Part shown: positions 1 to 7,162 of the stretch, piece by piece | Position numbering within the stretch: the first letter of the stretch is position 1 | Layout: every line of letters starts with the position of its first letter | Assembly: GCA_001797675.1 (NCBI GenBank) | Contig: MGQB01000031.1 | Coordinates: forward strand, 1 to 64,000 | Direction of reading: 5' to 3' | DNA from: Deltaproteobacteria bacterium RBG_13_43_22 | GTDB lineage: Bacteria > Desulfobacterota > RBG-13-43-22 | DNA: 64,000 nt | The notes under the pieces: model-generated | Databases searched by the model: none | What the model was told of the DNA's origin: nothing | What the model saw: the letters and a program-made list of their open reading frames with translations, nothing else | Position numbers and translations under genes: made by a program

Positions 1-338
1 ACCCCCTGATAGCGTTTGGCATGTTCCTTGGCAATGGTTTCCAGACTTTGGGGGGTGAAAAAAGAATGATAGGTCTTTCCGTTAAGATCCTCGGGACTTT
101 CAATTTCAAGCATGGCGCACATAGCTTGATTTATATAAATCGTGGTCCCATCCGGATTAATTTCCCATACGCCGAAAGGACTGTTTTCAATTAATGCCCC
201 ATATCGTTTTTGACCCTCCTTAGGGGCCTCCTCGGCATATCGGGAATTAGACTCTGTTTCTTCCCAACGGGCTACCTGCTGACGCAGTGCTTCTAATTCC
301 TTGATCAGTTCCGCTTTGGTTCTATGGGTATCATTCAT
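1..338 (-). CDS. PAS-domain sensor protein, N-terminal fragment
   Basis: The reading frame starts at the ATG at 338 and runs off the left edge, so only about 112 residues are visible. A short charged coiled-coil start (MNDTHRTKAELIKELEALRQ) is followed by a PAS fold (ALIENSPFGVWEINPDG, then INQAMCAML). This layout is typical of PAS sensor histidine kinases and diguanylate cyclases of anaerobic proteobacteria, where PAS senses a ligand, redox state or light. The output domain lies outside the window, so the enzyme class is not known. A terminator-like hairpin of a repeated family lies about 35 bases upstream. Confidence 0.8.
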   Translation of the reverse strand, partial: MNDTHRTKAELIKELEALRQQVARWEETESNSRYAEEAPKEGQKRYGALIENSPFGVWEINPDGTTIYINQAMCAMLEIESPEDLNGKTYHSFFTPQSLETIAKEHAKRYQG

Positions 339-371
339 CTTGTAATTCTCAAATTAGAATTTACAATAAAA

Positions 372-403
372 AACCCCATCTCTTTTGATCAAGAAATGGG
401 GTT
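372..403 (-). terminator. Terminator-like hairpin, copy 1 of a repeated family
   Basis: On the minus strand the stem AACCCCAT pairs with ATGGGGTT and is followed by a run of T. Related CCCCA/TGGGG hairpins occur at 7163 and 31745, each roughly 110-150 bases before a gene. The sequence upstream of this copy, read on the minus strand, matches the one upstream of the 31745 copy for about 200 bases. Confidence 0.6.
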
Positions 404-540
404 AATTTTCCTCCTTGCCCGGCTTTGCTCACCTTTATTGTGGGTTGGCAACAAAAACAGGTTAACTTCCTATTCCTAAGTAAGTTAACTTTATTCTCTG
501 CTTAATTTCCTAAAATATCAAGTCCCTTTTATTGGACCGT

Positions 541-596
541 TTGAACTCTTGTGTTTTTTTCAAAATGACAAGTTTGAGGACTTTAGGAAGGAGCTC
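541..596 (+). repeat. Dispersed repeat family A, copy 1
   Basis: A segment of about 55 bases with the core CAAAATGACAAGTTTGAGG and then GACTTTAGGAAGG. Close relatives lie at 6213-6266 (+), 1685-1718 (+, partial) and 31571-31620 (-). It contains a TTGAAC / TTTTGAA type imperfect dyad. It sits between the divergent HU and PAS genes. Function is unknown. Confidence 0.6.
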
Positions 597-612
597 TCAT
601 CGATTAATTTAC

Positions 613-640
613 TTGATATTTCAATAAATTTGTAATAATA
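613..640 (+). promoter_or_regulatory. Possible promoter of the HU gene
   Basis: TTGATA at 613 and ATAATA at 635 are separated by 16 bases, resembling a sigma-70 promoter, about 50 bases before the HU start codon. This is a weak match in an AT-rich spacer. Confidence 0.3.
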
Positions 641-690
641 GCGCTAATAGGTCCCATAGAAAGGACTAAACCTTATAGGAGGGGAAGCTT

Positions 691-960
691 ATGAATAAAG
701 GTGATCTGATCCAAGAATTGGCGAAAGTCGTATGTACCAAAAAAGAAGCGGAGGCTGCGGTTAATACCATCTTTGGGGCTATTACAAAGGCCTTGAAGAA
801 GGGCAACAAAGTAACCCTGATTGGTTTTGGCACCTTCAGCGTGACCAAGAGAGCCGCCCGGAAAGGACGTAACCCACAAACTGGTAAGGAGATGAAGATC
901 GCCGCCAGAAAGGTCCCCAAGTTCACTCCAGGCAAGGGCCTGAAGACCGCTGTAAAATAG
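691..960 (+). CDS. hup: HU family DNA-binding protein
   Basis: Encodes an 89-residue histone-like protein that binds DNA as a dimer, bends it and helps compact the nucleoid. It is full length for the family, from MNKGDLIQELA through the conserved GFGTFSV segment, the arm residues RNPQTGKEM, and the tail KVPKFTPGKGLK. The ATG at 691 is preceded by a strong ribosome site (AGGAGGGG, 7 bases away). It is monocistronic. HU and IHF are related; lack of an IHF signature and the GRNPQTG arm favour HU. Confidence 0.97.
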   Translation: MNKGDLIQELAKVVCTKKEAEAAVNTIFGAITKALKKGNKVTLIGFGTFSVTKRAARKGRNPQTGKEMKIAARKVPKFTPGKGLKTAVK

Positions 961-1088
961 TTTTCTCTGTAATCGGGGATATGGGAGGTCATGGCCGCCG
1001 CAAATCTAAGGGAGCGAATGTTTTATTTGCCGGTTATTCTTGGATCGATAAATGATCCGGGCGATTTTTTAACTGTCAAAATAAACCC

Positions 1089-1235
1089 ATGAATTATAAA
1101 GGGTCAGAATTCCAAAAATTGGACAAACTACTCCCTTTGCATCCCGAATTTTGCTTAAACGGTGAAGTGATCTGCGAAAGCCCCGAAATTGTTGTCAAAG
1201 GCTTCCTCATGGAAAGGAAACTGAGAATCCGATGA
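1089..1235 (+). CDS. Possible 48-residue small protein
   Basis: An open frame from ATG 1089 to TGA 1233 starts MNYKGSEFQKLDKLLPLHPE and ends MERKLRIR. Composition looks protein-like, but no clear ribosome site precedes it and I recognise no family. Its last codons fall in repeat B. The 961-1396 spacer otherwise holds only a short GGATC/GATCC hairpin near 1042 and a short reading-frame scrap on the minus strand at about 1300-1390. Confidence 0.3.
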   Translation: MNYKGSEFQKLDKLLPLHPEFCLNGEVICESPEIVVKGFLMERKLRIR

Positions 1236-1275
1236 GTCTATCTGAAGTTCACAGGCTTTGGTTTTAGGTGAGGGT
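1211..1275 (+). repeat. Dispersed repeat family B, copy 1
   Basis: About 65 bases sharing the core GTCTATCTGAAGTTC and flanking CTGAGA / TTTGG blocks with 6094-6157. Both copies lie in the accessory region and precede a family A repeat. No function can be assigned. Confidence 0.5.
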
Positions 1276-1396
1276 CCATGGTTATTTTGCAACTGGTATC
1301 TTCATTTCCTTGATAGTCGGCGCTCGTAGCCTTCTTTCGCCTGACTGAGTACCAAGTCCATAAATCCGGAATCCCACAGAAACCGTTTTTGTCAAT

Positions 1397-1600
1397 TTAC
1401 TTTCTTACCAGCCCCATCTCATCCGTGAAAGAATCTCCTGACCCTGCACGTTTTGCAAGATCAAGTATTGTATCCCAAGAAAGATACAGGGGCTCGGCAT
1501 TATAATCAATCACATCAATGCGCAAGCCGTGTGCGTCCCAGAAAATGGTAAATCCTTCTCGTGGATAATCAATGTGACCTGTATTGTCTGAATCTGTCAT
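1397..1600 (-). CDS. Small hypothetical acidic protein
   Basis: A 67-residue protein with a regular hydrophobic pattern (GFTIFWDAHGLRIDVIDY, then LYLSWDTILDLAKRAG) that looks like a small beta-alpha domain. The ATG at 1600 has GGAA about 9 bases upstream. I do not recognise the family. A partial repeat A lies about 85 bases upstream. Its minus-strand downstream region contains scraps of reading frame, which hints at gene loss next to the mobile element. Confidence 0.5.
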   Translation of the reverse strand: MTDSDNTGHIDYPREGFTIFWDAHGLRIDVIDYNAEPLYLSWDTILDLAKRAGSGDSFTDEMGLVRK

Positions 1601-1684
1601 TGCCAGTTCCTTTCTACTTTAAAGCCTCTACCGCCTTTTTACATTCCCACCTCATGCTTGGCTACATCCCGTGAGCAGGGTAGC

Positions 1685-1718
1685 CCTCTCCAAAATGAAG
1701 GTTTGAGGCTTTCAGGAA
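1685..1718 (+). repeat. Dispersed repeat family A, partial copy
   Basis: The core CCAAAATGAAGGTTTGAGG followed by CTTTCAGGAA matches the centre of the family A copies at 541 and 6213. It lies upstream of the 1397-1600 minus-strand gene. Confidence 0.45.
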
Positions 1719-1777
1719 AAAGTCCTCAAGTTCCCACGAAAATTGCCTCTTCATCCTTTTTTTTCGACTTCACCTAC

Positions 1778-1843
1778 CTATACGTAACAAAATGAATTGA
1801 CCGAAAGAAAGGCTAAGGGTCATTATTTAATCTGCTTTTTCTA
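1778..1843 (+). repeat. Left terminal inverted repeat region
   Basis: Contains CTATACGTAACA (1778-1789) and TAATCTGCTTTTTCTA (1828-1843), separated by 38 bases. Both are repeated inverted at the right end. The recombinase start codon is at 1862, so the left end may also hold its promoter. Confidence 0.75.
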
Positions 1844-1861
1844 AAGAGAAGGAGATGAGAA

Positions 1862-2872
1862 ATGACCAAGGCCAATGTTATTTTTAAAACGGACCTGACG
1901 AGGGGCAAGAAAGGTTTTGAACAGCATTCTTCATCAACCACAATTGATCGTATTCTCCAGAAGCTTACCCGAATAGACCTTCCGGCTAAGGACCATCTTG
2001 AATGTTATATGCGCCACAAGTGGCGTCTGAATCATAAACCTCGCACACTTTTTAGTTCTTTCCATTCTGTTACTCTCTTCCTGGCCTTCTTTAAGGGCTT
2101 AGGGAAGATCCGGCTCGAAGAGACCACGAAAGATGATCTGGAGGCCTTTATTGAGCACGAGCAGGACCGGGGCCTTAACATCACCACAGTGAGGACCCGG
2201 CTGGTCTGCCTGATAGCCTTTCTGCATTTTCTGATCGAAGAGGAAATCCTTCCCGGAACCATCCTTAGGAAGCGTATCAAACTGAAACTCCCGGAGGCCC
2301 TGCCTCGGGCCATTATCCCCACGGATGTGAAAAGGCTTTTATCGGTTATCGCGGACACTCAGGAACGAGCTTTGATCCTGATTCTTTTGAGGACCGGCAT
2401 ACGCATCGGAGAGGCCCTGGGTCTCACCCTAAACGATTTGGACATTAGAGACAGGAAAATCCATCTTTTTGAAGGAGAGAAAAACAGTATGGGAAGAGTG
2501 GTCTACCTGAGTGATGATGCGCTGTTTGCCCTAAAAAGATGGCTCCGTCAAAGAGACCAGCGGAAGGAATTTATTTTTTATACCCGAAGCTATACCCGTA
2601 TGTCCTACAGTACTGCCCGGAGCCGTTTTAGCCGCTATCTTAATAGAGCAGGGCTCGAAGAAAAAGGTTACACGGTCCACTGTCTTCGTCATACCTTTGC
2701 CAGCGAGCTTTTAAACGCTGGAATGCGTCTGGAATGTCTGCAGCAGCTAATGGGTCATCAGGACATTGAGGTAACCCGTCGCTACGCCCGGCTCACCGAC
2801 CGAACCCGAGAAGAGGAGTACTTCCAGGCCATGGCTCTTATTGAGCGGGGAGGGATCAATGGAATCTACTGA
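1862..2872 (+). CDS. Tyrosine recombinase, first of an overlapping pair
   Basis: A 336-residue site-specific recombinase with an N-terminal SAM-like core-binding domain (about 35-135) and a C-terminal catalytic domain. The catalytic residues are visible: Arg in RTGIRIGEALGL, His-x-x-Arg in HCLRHTFASELL, His in MGHQDIEVT and the nucleophile Tyr in RRYARLTD. A ribosome site GAAGGAGATGAG precedes the ATG. The gene overlaps the next recombinase by 14 bases, so they form an operon. The overlapping pair suggests a XerC/XerD-like heterotetramer or a relative of recombinase-in-trio elements. I cannot name the family. Confidence 0.92.
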   Translation: MTKANVIFKTDLTRGKKGFEQHSSSTTIDRILQKLTRIDLPAKDHLECYMRHKWRLNHKPRTLFSSFHSVTLFLAFFKGLGKIRLEETTKDDLEAFIEHEQDRGLNITTVRTRLVCLIAFLHFLIEEEILPGTILRKRIKLKLPEALPRAIIPTDVKRLLSVIADTQERALILILLRTGIRIGEALGLTLNDLDIRDRKIHLFEGEKNSMGRVVYLSDDALFALKRWLRQRDQRKEFIFYTRSYTRMSYSTARSRFSRYLNRAGLEEKGYTVHCLRHTFASELLNAGMRLECLQQLMGHQDIEVTRRYARLTDRTREEEYFQAMALIERGGINGIY

Positions 2873-3739
2873 ACTGATCAAGTACCGGAGATCCTTGAGG
2901 CGTAAGAACTGCTCCATCCATACGGTGAAAAACTACTTGAACATCTTACAGCACTTCACCCTTTGGGTCTCCGTTCCCCTGGCCGAGGTGACCCGCCGGG
3001 AGATAGGGTCCTATGTGGATCACTTGCTTCGAAAGAGGCTAAAACCCAAGACGATCACCTGTCACCTCCAAACCATACGTCTGTTCTTCGACTATCTGAT
3101 CGACGAGGAAGGGATGAACCTGATCAATCCGGTTACCCGGGTATCCATCCGTCTACCCAAGCCCCTTCCTCGGCACCTGAAAGATGACCAGGTGGGTCGG
3201 CTTTTTACCATAATAACTGATCTAAGGGATCGGGCTATGTTCCTGCTTATGTTGCGCTGCGGCCTCCGGGTGGAAGAGGTTGCAAGACTTACCGTAGATG
3301 CGATAGAATACCAAAGAAAAAGGCTTTTGGTCATAAATGGGAAAGGGGGAAAGGACCGGGTCGTCTACCTGAGTGATGATGTGCGTTCCGCCTTGGAGGT
3401 GTATCTGAAGGGGCGGTCATCGAAAGCCAAAGGATTATTCCTGGTGCAGAAGGGTCCGATGTGCGGGAAAGCGATATCGGTCCGGGGTATCCAGAAGAGG
3501 ATTGAATATTATAGCCGAAAGAGCCAACTGGATGTTTCCTGCCACCAACTTAGGCACACCATGGCCACTCGCTCCTCAATGCCGACGCCGGTCTGGCCAC
3601 CATCCAGGACCTTCTGGGGCATAGCCAGATTACAACTACCCAGCGATACTGCCGGGTATCCAATCTCAAGGTACAGCGGGATTACTACCAGGCTATGCAG
3701 GTCGTGATGGAACGCTCTCAGTCACTTGAGTATGATTAG
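2859..3739 (+). pseudogene. Tyrosine recombinase, second of the pair, frameshifted
   Basis: The ATG at 2859 with GGGGAGGG just upstream begins a recombinase with a SAM-like N-terminal domain, the catalytic Arg region RCGLRVEEVARL and the HQLRHTMAT box. After that box the frame breaks at about 3570-3571. Restoring one base gives LLNADAGLATIQDLLGHSQI, then TQRYCRVSN with the nucleophile Tyr, and a stop at 3737-3739. Without the shift the frame ends at 3707 with nonsense sequence lacking the His and Tyr. A one-base loss, a sequencing error or recoding are all possible. Full length would be about 293 residues. Confidence 0.85.
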
Positions 3740-3795
3740 GAAGGTAATTAGAAAAATAAGTAAAAGAAAAATATAATTTAACTAACTAATAATAA

Positions 3796-3823
3796 TAGAA
3801 AAAGCAGATTATGTTACGTATAG
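3796..3823 (-). repeat. Right terminal inverted repeat
   Basis: On the minus strand, CTATACGTAACA joins directly to TAATCTGCTTTTTCTA, giving 28 bases in inverted orientation to the two blocks at the left end. It is followed outward by the direct repeat CACCTAC at 3824-3830. Confidence 0.75.
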
Positions 3824-3882
3824 CACCTACAAATCCACTAAAAGGGCAGCCTCTAAAATTAACTATTACCGATTGAAATTGA

Positions 3883-3954
3883 GCAAAACGGCGGCGAGAA
3901 CGCTCAGCATCAGTTGCGGCGCGCAGCCCCGTCAGCTGCATGCTGCTGTTAGGC
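3883..3954 (-). other. attC-like integron recombination site
   Basis: Read on the minus strand, it starts GCCTAAC (the RYYYAAC box) 24 bases after the stop of the TIR-nuclease gene. It ends GTTTTGC, a degenerate GTTRRRY box, 72 bases in all. The interior folds: GCCTAACAGCAGC pairs loosely with GCCGCCGTTTTGC, and CAGCAT pairs with ATGCTG nearer the tip. Length and placement fit an attC site just after a cassette gene. No integron integrase is in the window. Confidence 0.55.
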
Positions 3955-3978
3955 GGCCCGCGATTGAACTGTGACGTG

Positions 3979-5481
3979 TCAAGACCAGCTACCCATTGGA
4001 ATTGTCGCTATTATCGGGAAGTGATCAGATACCTTCGTGCTGTGATCAACGATGTTCATCCTGAGTGCCTGCGCGTGAATTATCCGGGGGTCCATGGCTA
4101 CGAACATTGGGCCGGCAAATACGTAGTCGAGCACGATTCGCCCAGCATCACTGGCCTTGGTGCCGGCCCCCTTGTCGAGTACTGTGTCGACAAAATTCAT
4201 ACGTTTCACAAACTCGTACTCTTCAGAAGTCTCGGTGAAGTTAAAGGCGCCCGCCAGTACCCATATAGGCGTGCAACGATCGAAGCTCTCGTGTTCCTCA
4301 GGGCTGCGCCGTTGGCCTCGGAATGGATAGCCCGCGTGGCGCCAGTTGTTGTACCTTGAAACAATGCCATGAACGATGATCTCCAGTTGCGCTTTCCTGC
4401 GCGAGGCTGCTTCGACATCAAGGTTTGGCAATCCTTGGCGTTCGCCAACCACAGTTCCAAGTTGCACGTTCACTACAAAGACGTCCAGGGGTCGACTTCC
4501 ACTAGTTCCAATGTCTCTTGGCTTCGCAGACGCGAAGACGAAGTGCGCGACATGGGCGGCTCGTGGCTCAGTGTTGCGATCACCAAAGTAGAGGCCCGAT
4601 TCGAGATGGACGTGTTCGATCGCTACACTCCGCTCCGCCAGCGATACAGGTGTGGAACCAATCGCAGGGAGATCCCATACGCCGAAGAGGGGCGCGTCCG
4701 TTCTAACGAGCAGGGCGTTCCCCTTGGTGAAATATGTCCCAGCAGGCCAATGACCCGCTTGACGGACCTTTGCCCACTTCGACCTCGCGGGGATCAACGT
4801 GCTGTCGATTAGTGGTACGGGGTAGTAGCTGTAGCCGTGAATTGGTTCGATGAGATCTTCAATCTCTGCAGTGTCGGTCCTACAGCGCGTCACTTCCTGA
4901 AGGGTGACAACGTCAGGATGGTATCGCTGCAGCAATTCAGTCAGTTCGCTGTTTAGTTCACGCTTGAACTTCAGGCGCGTGTCCCCGGCGAGTTCGAGAA
5001 ACTTATCTCCGCCGATATTCCAGTTTAGAACACGGAATCCATCCGCAGGGTCCGTGGGAACACCGATGGGTGCGACGTCATCATCGGCAACAAGGAGTCT
5101 TCGAAGGAGGGCCGTCAAAGCCGGCTCATATGAGCTCTCTTCTCTAAAATCCGCCCACACCCTGCCTGTCAAGAAGCCTGGAATGTCGCAGTCCCTGTAG
5201 AGAATGGGAAGTACTTTAATCTTCTTGCCCTTGATCTCTTGGTTCAGAGCGATCTCGACTTCGCGCTGGACCCATTCAGAGCGAATCGAATCTGGCGAGA
5301 GCAACACGCCAAGGTATTCCATCTCACGAATGGCTTCGTCGAGCTTTCTGATGAGAGAATCGCCGACGACCATCTCCGCGTCGTCAACCCACACACGAAG
5401 CGCATGTGCTTTAAGATCTCGCGCAAGGCGCCTAGCAAAGGCCTTGTCCTTTGTGCTGTGGGAAAGGAAGATACTGGACAC
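3979..5481 (-). CDS. TIR domain fused to an endonuclease/exonuclease/phosphatase (EEP) domain
   Basis: A 500-residue protein. Residues 1-130 are a TIR fold (FLSHSTKD near 5-12; Glu74 in the SEWVQREVEIA stretch is where NAD-cleaving TIRs keep their catalytic Glu). Residues about 148-495 are an EEP (DNase I-like) domain with LNWNIGG, the metal-binding Glu196 in TLQEV, DYVFA and SDHFPI. Two usual catalytic residues are replaced: the His of the NxHL box is Gln340 and the Asp of GDFN is Ala412. The start is GTG 5481 with AGGAGG upstream. The gene is more GC-rich than its neighbours and sits between attC-like sites, as a cassette would. A role in phage defence is an inference from the TIR architecture. 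Confidence 0.85.
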   Translation of the reverse strand: MSSIFLSHSTKDKAFARRLARDLKAHALRVWVDDAEMVVGDSLIRKLDEAIREMEYLGVLLSPDSIRSEWVQREVEIALNQEIKGKKIKVLPILYRDCDIPGFLTGRVWADFREESSYEPALTALLRRLLVADDDVAPIGVPTDPADGFRVLNWNIGGDKFLELAGDTRLKFKRELNSELTELLQRYHPDVVTLQEVTRCRTDTAEIEDLIEPIHGYSYYPVPLIDSTLIPARSKWAKVRQAGHWPAGTYFTKGNALLVRTDAPLFGVWDLPAIGSTPVSLAERSVAIEHVHLESGLYFGDRNTEPRAAHVAHFVFASAKPRDIGTSGSRPLDVFVVNVQLGTVVGERQGLPNLDVEAASRRKAQLEIIVHGIVSRYNNWRHAGYPFRGQRRSPEEHESFDRCTPIWVLAGAFNFTETSEEYEFVKRMNFVDTVLDKGAGTKASDAGRIVLDYVFAGPMFVAMDPRIIHAQALRMNIVDHSTKVSDHFPIIATIPMGSWS

Positions 5482-5512
5482 TGAGTCGCCTCCTAAGGTC
5501 CTGTTTTGATCC

Positions 5513-5666
5513 GCCTAACGGCGAGTTGAGCGGTTCGTAATCGGGCTGGCGAGCTTGCTCGCCAAGTCCGAGGACGAATGCACTCGAACGATTTTGTTCC
5601 GGGACGCGAATCAGCGCACATCGGAATAAATCGGGCGAGGCGCAAAGTGCAACTCGCCGTTCCGGC
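5513..5666 (-). other. attC-like site before the cassette gene
   Basis: On the minus strand the site ends in GTTAGGC (5519-5513), 32 bases before the GTG start of the TIR-nuclease gene. Its outer arms are strongly complementary: GAACGGCGAGTTG near 5660 against CAACTCGCCGTTA. At about 154 bases it is longer than most attC sites, and its far-end box is degenerate. Together with the 3883-3954 site it brackets exactly one gene. Confidence 0.5.
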
Positions 5667-6093
5667 GTGCGCAGCGCGCCGGAACAATTATTATACGAAG
5701 TTCGCCTTTCCTGGATATTTATAATTAAAGATGGTCCAAATTAATTTTTATTGCAATATAGGTAGTTAATATACCAAGGAACATAATTTTTTACCATATA
5801 TATTTACTCCTTATTAACAGAAAATACGAACTTCGTAATATCTGAGTTTTTTGCCCAACCGCTTTTATTGAATACCGTTACCAATCGTTCATTTTAAGTA
5901 GAAGCCAAGGGAAGTTAGCTTTGAGATTGACTAATGACCGCTGTTCCGTACTCTTTGGTTGGGGAATACTTTCTAAGAATTGTTTATCATAAAGCATTTG
6001 AAACTTTCTTTGATAGAACTTTGCGTTTGAATAGTCAGAGTATAAAATAAGAAAAAGACCGGGTCAAGAAGTGAAATAGGTCGAAAGGCGGGG
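5667..6093. other. Spacer without recognised genes
   Basis: AT-rich after about 5705. It contains two short palindromes of the same type, CGAAGTTCG near 5698 and TACGAACTTCGTA at 5826-5838, lying in inverted relation. I see no convincing coding sequence on either strand. Confidence 0.4.
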
Positions 6094-6157
6094 GATGGAA
6101 GCTGAGATTCCGAGTAGTCTATCTGAAGTTCGAGGGATTTGGGTTTGGTTGGGGATC
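6094..6157 (+). repeat. Dispersed repeat family B, copy 2
   Basis: Shares GTCTATCTGAAGTTC and flanking blocks with 1211-1275. As at the first copy, a family A repeat follows on the same strand. Confidence 0.5.
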
Positions 6158-6212
6158 TCTGATTGGGTTGCCGATAGTTTAGATGTCCAGGTGACCTGAA
6201 AATGATTAACGA

Positions 6213-6266
6213 TTGAACTCTTGCCTTTTTTCAAAAGAGGCAACTTGTGGACTTCAGGAAGTACTC
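6213..6266 (+). repeat. Dispersed repeat family A, copy 2
   Basis: TTGAACTCTTGCC, then TTTTTTCAAAAGAGGCAACTTG and GGACTTCAGGAAG, align with 541-596 over the full length. The copy also forms its own small dyad, GCCTCTTTTGAAAAAAGGC on the reverse strand. Confidence 0.6.
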
Positions 6267-6496
6267 TTCGAAAGGATCTCCCACCTAATCTATCTACCCC
6301 ACCTCAAAAACCAGCCATACCTTGTTTAACCATTCGATTTAATACCAAATAGACGGGATATTAAATGAAGATATAGGCCAATCCCCATCCCTCTGGCCCA
6401 TGATATCCCAAAATCGCCCTGTCAGCTATTTTTTTCTTCAAACTTGACTTTATTGGACAAACTCCCGTGGTAAATGGGTCTGACCGATCCTTCCGG

Positions 6497-6641
6497 ATGT
6501 TAAAAATTAGGAATAAGGTCAGCTATCCGGGAAATATCCAAGGAGATAGGGATTCCTCAAGGGACATTAAAAAGATGGTATTACCCTGATGAGTGTCCCG
6601 AAAATGGGACAGTTGAAACCGAACCAAAAACGAAAAACTAA
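6497..6641 (+). pseudogene. Helix-turn-helix fragment, probably decayed
   Basis: A frame ending at TAA 6639 reads AIREISKEIGIPQGTLKRWY followed by a charged tail, a good helix-turn-helix of the kind found in small phage or transposon regulators. It has no in-frame start. The ATG at 6497 (MLKIRNK) is in a different frame and would join after a one-base shift near 6518. The end meets the end of the XRE gene on the other strand. Read here as a remnant. Confidence 0.35.
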
Positions 6642-6955
6642 TTAATTATTGTGGCCAAAACCTTTAACGCCAGCTTCAATTGGTCATCATCTGCCTTGTT
6701 CAAGAGGGAAGATATTAAGGACTTCCTTTTGGCGGGATCTTCTATCTGAGGAAAGCTGAAAATTACACCCAAGTCTACTTCAAGGCATTGGGCCAAGTTT
6801 ATCAGAGTGTTTAAGGTTGGGTTTTCTCGTCCCCTCTCTATGCTGCTTAGGTATTTTGGACTGATCTCCATTTTTTCAGCCAATTGATCTTGAGTAAATC
6901 CCTTCTTCTTCCTTATCTCCGAAATCCGGATGCCTATCATCTTTTTGGTGTCCAC
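6638..6955 (-). CDS. XRE family helix-turn-helix regulator
   Basis: A 105-residue repressor-like protein. The XRE fold spans about 8-62 (IRISEIRKKKGFTQDQLAEK, then the recognition helix SPKYLSSIERGRENP). A short helical tail may dimerise. It starts at GTG 6955 with GGAGGG seven bases upstream; the downstream ATG at 6940 would cut into the first helix. It stands alone on its strand. Such solitary XRE proteins often control mobile elements, and the flanking region is accessory, but no target is evident. Confidence 0.9.
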   Translation of the reverse strand: MDTKKMIGIRISEIRKKKGFTQDQLAEKMEISPKYLSSIERGRENPTLNTLINLAQCLEVDLGVIFSFPQIEDPAKRKSLISSLLNKADDDQLKLALKVLATIIN

Positions 6956-7033
6956 TTTTAACCCTCCTTATTTCTGGTTTATATGTTGCCAGAAAATTGG
7001 AGAGCAAATAACCATCTAATACATAGAAAAAAC

Positions 7034-7061
7034 TTGACAAAATTATTGTATTGGCATTAAT
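7034..7061 (+). promoter_or_regulatory. Possible promoter before the 7163 hairpin
   Basis: TTGACA (7034-7039), 16 bases, ATTAAT (7056-7061). Transcription would run right for about 130 bases into the hairpin at 7163-7195, so it could make a short RNA, or a leader for the genes at 7272 and 7451. Confidence 0.35.
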
Positions 7062-7162
7062 TCATTTAAAAACCATAAAAGTTATGGATTCTTTGATTAT
7101 CTTTTTATTAGGTCTTTCGTTATTAACCTCAAAATAGAGGATTCAATGATGGAAAACTATTG

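Larger units (their letters stand above)
1771..3830 (+). mobile_element. Tyrosine-recombinase element with inverted repeats and 7-bp direct repeats
   Basis: The left end reads CACCTAC then CTATACGTAACA (1771-1789). The right end reads TGTTACGTATAG then CACCTAC (3812-3830). The two 12-mers are perfect inverted repeats and the flanking 7-mers are identical direct repeats abutting them. A second inverted pair, TAATCTGCTTTTTCTA at 1828-1843 against 3796-3811, lies inside. It is continuous with the 12-mer on the right but 38 bases away from it on the left. The element holds two overlapping tyrosine recombinase genes and nothing else. Tyrosine recombinases exchange strands across 6-8 bp, so the 7-bp repeat is best read as the crossover core. 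Confidence 0.75.

Noticed and set aside
404-470. Possible c-di-GMP (GEMM) riboswitch on the minus strand before the PAS gene
   Set aside because: GAGCAAAGCCGGGC recalls part of the GEMM core, but the other conserved blocks are missing and the other copies of the unit lack it.
3940-5509. Many plus-strand open frames across the TIR-nuclease gene
   Set aside because: They are mirror frames of a GC-rich minus-strand gene with clear TIR and EEP motifs; none has a ribosome site or recognisable domain.
5690-5842. loxP-like sites
   Set aside because: The ACGAAGTT stretch recalls a loxP arm, but there is no 8-bp spacer flanked by two such arms; kept only as a minor palindrome finding.
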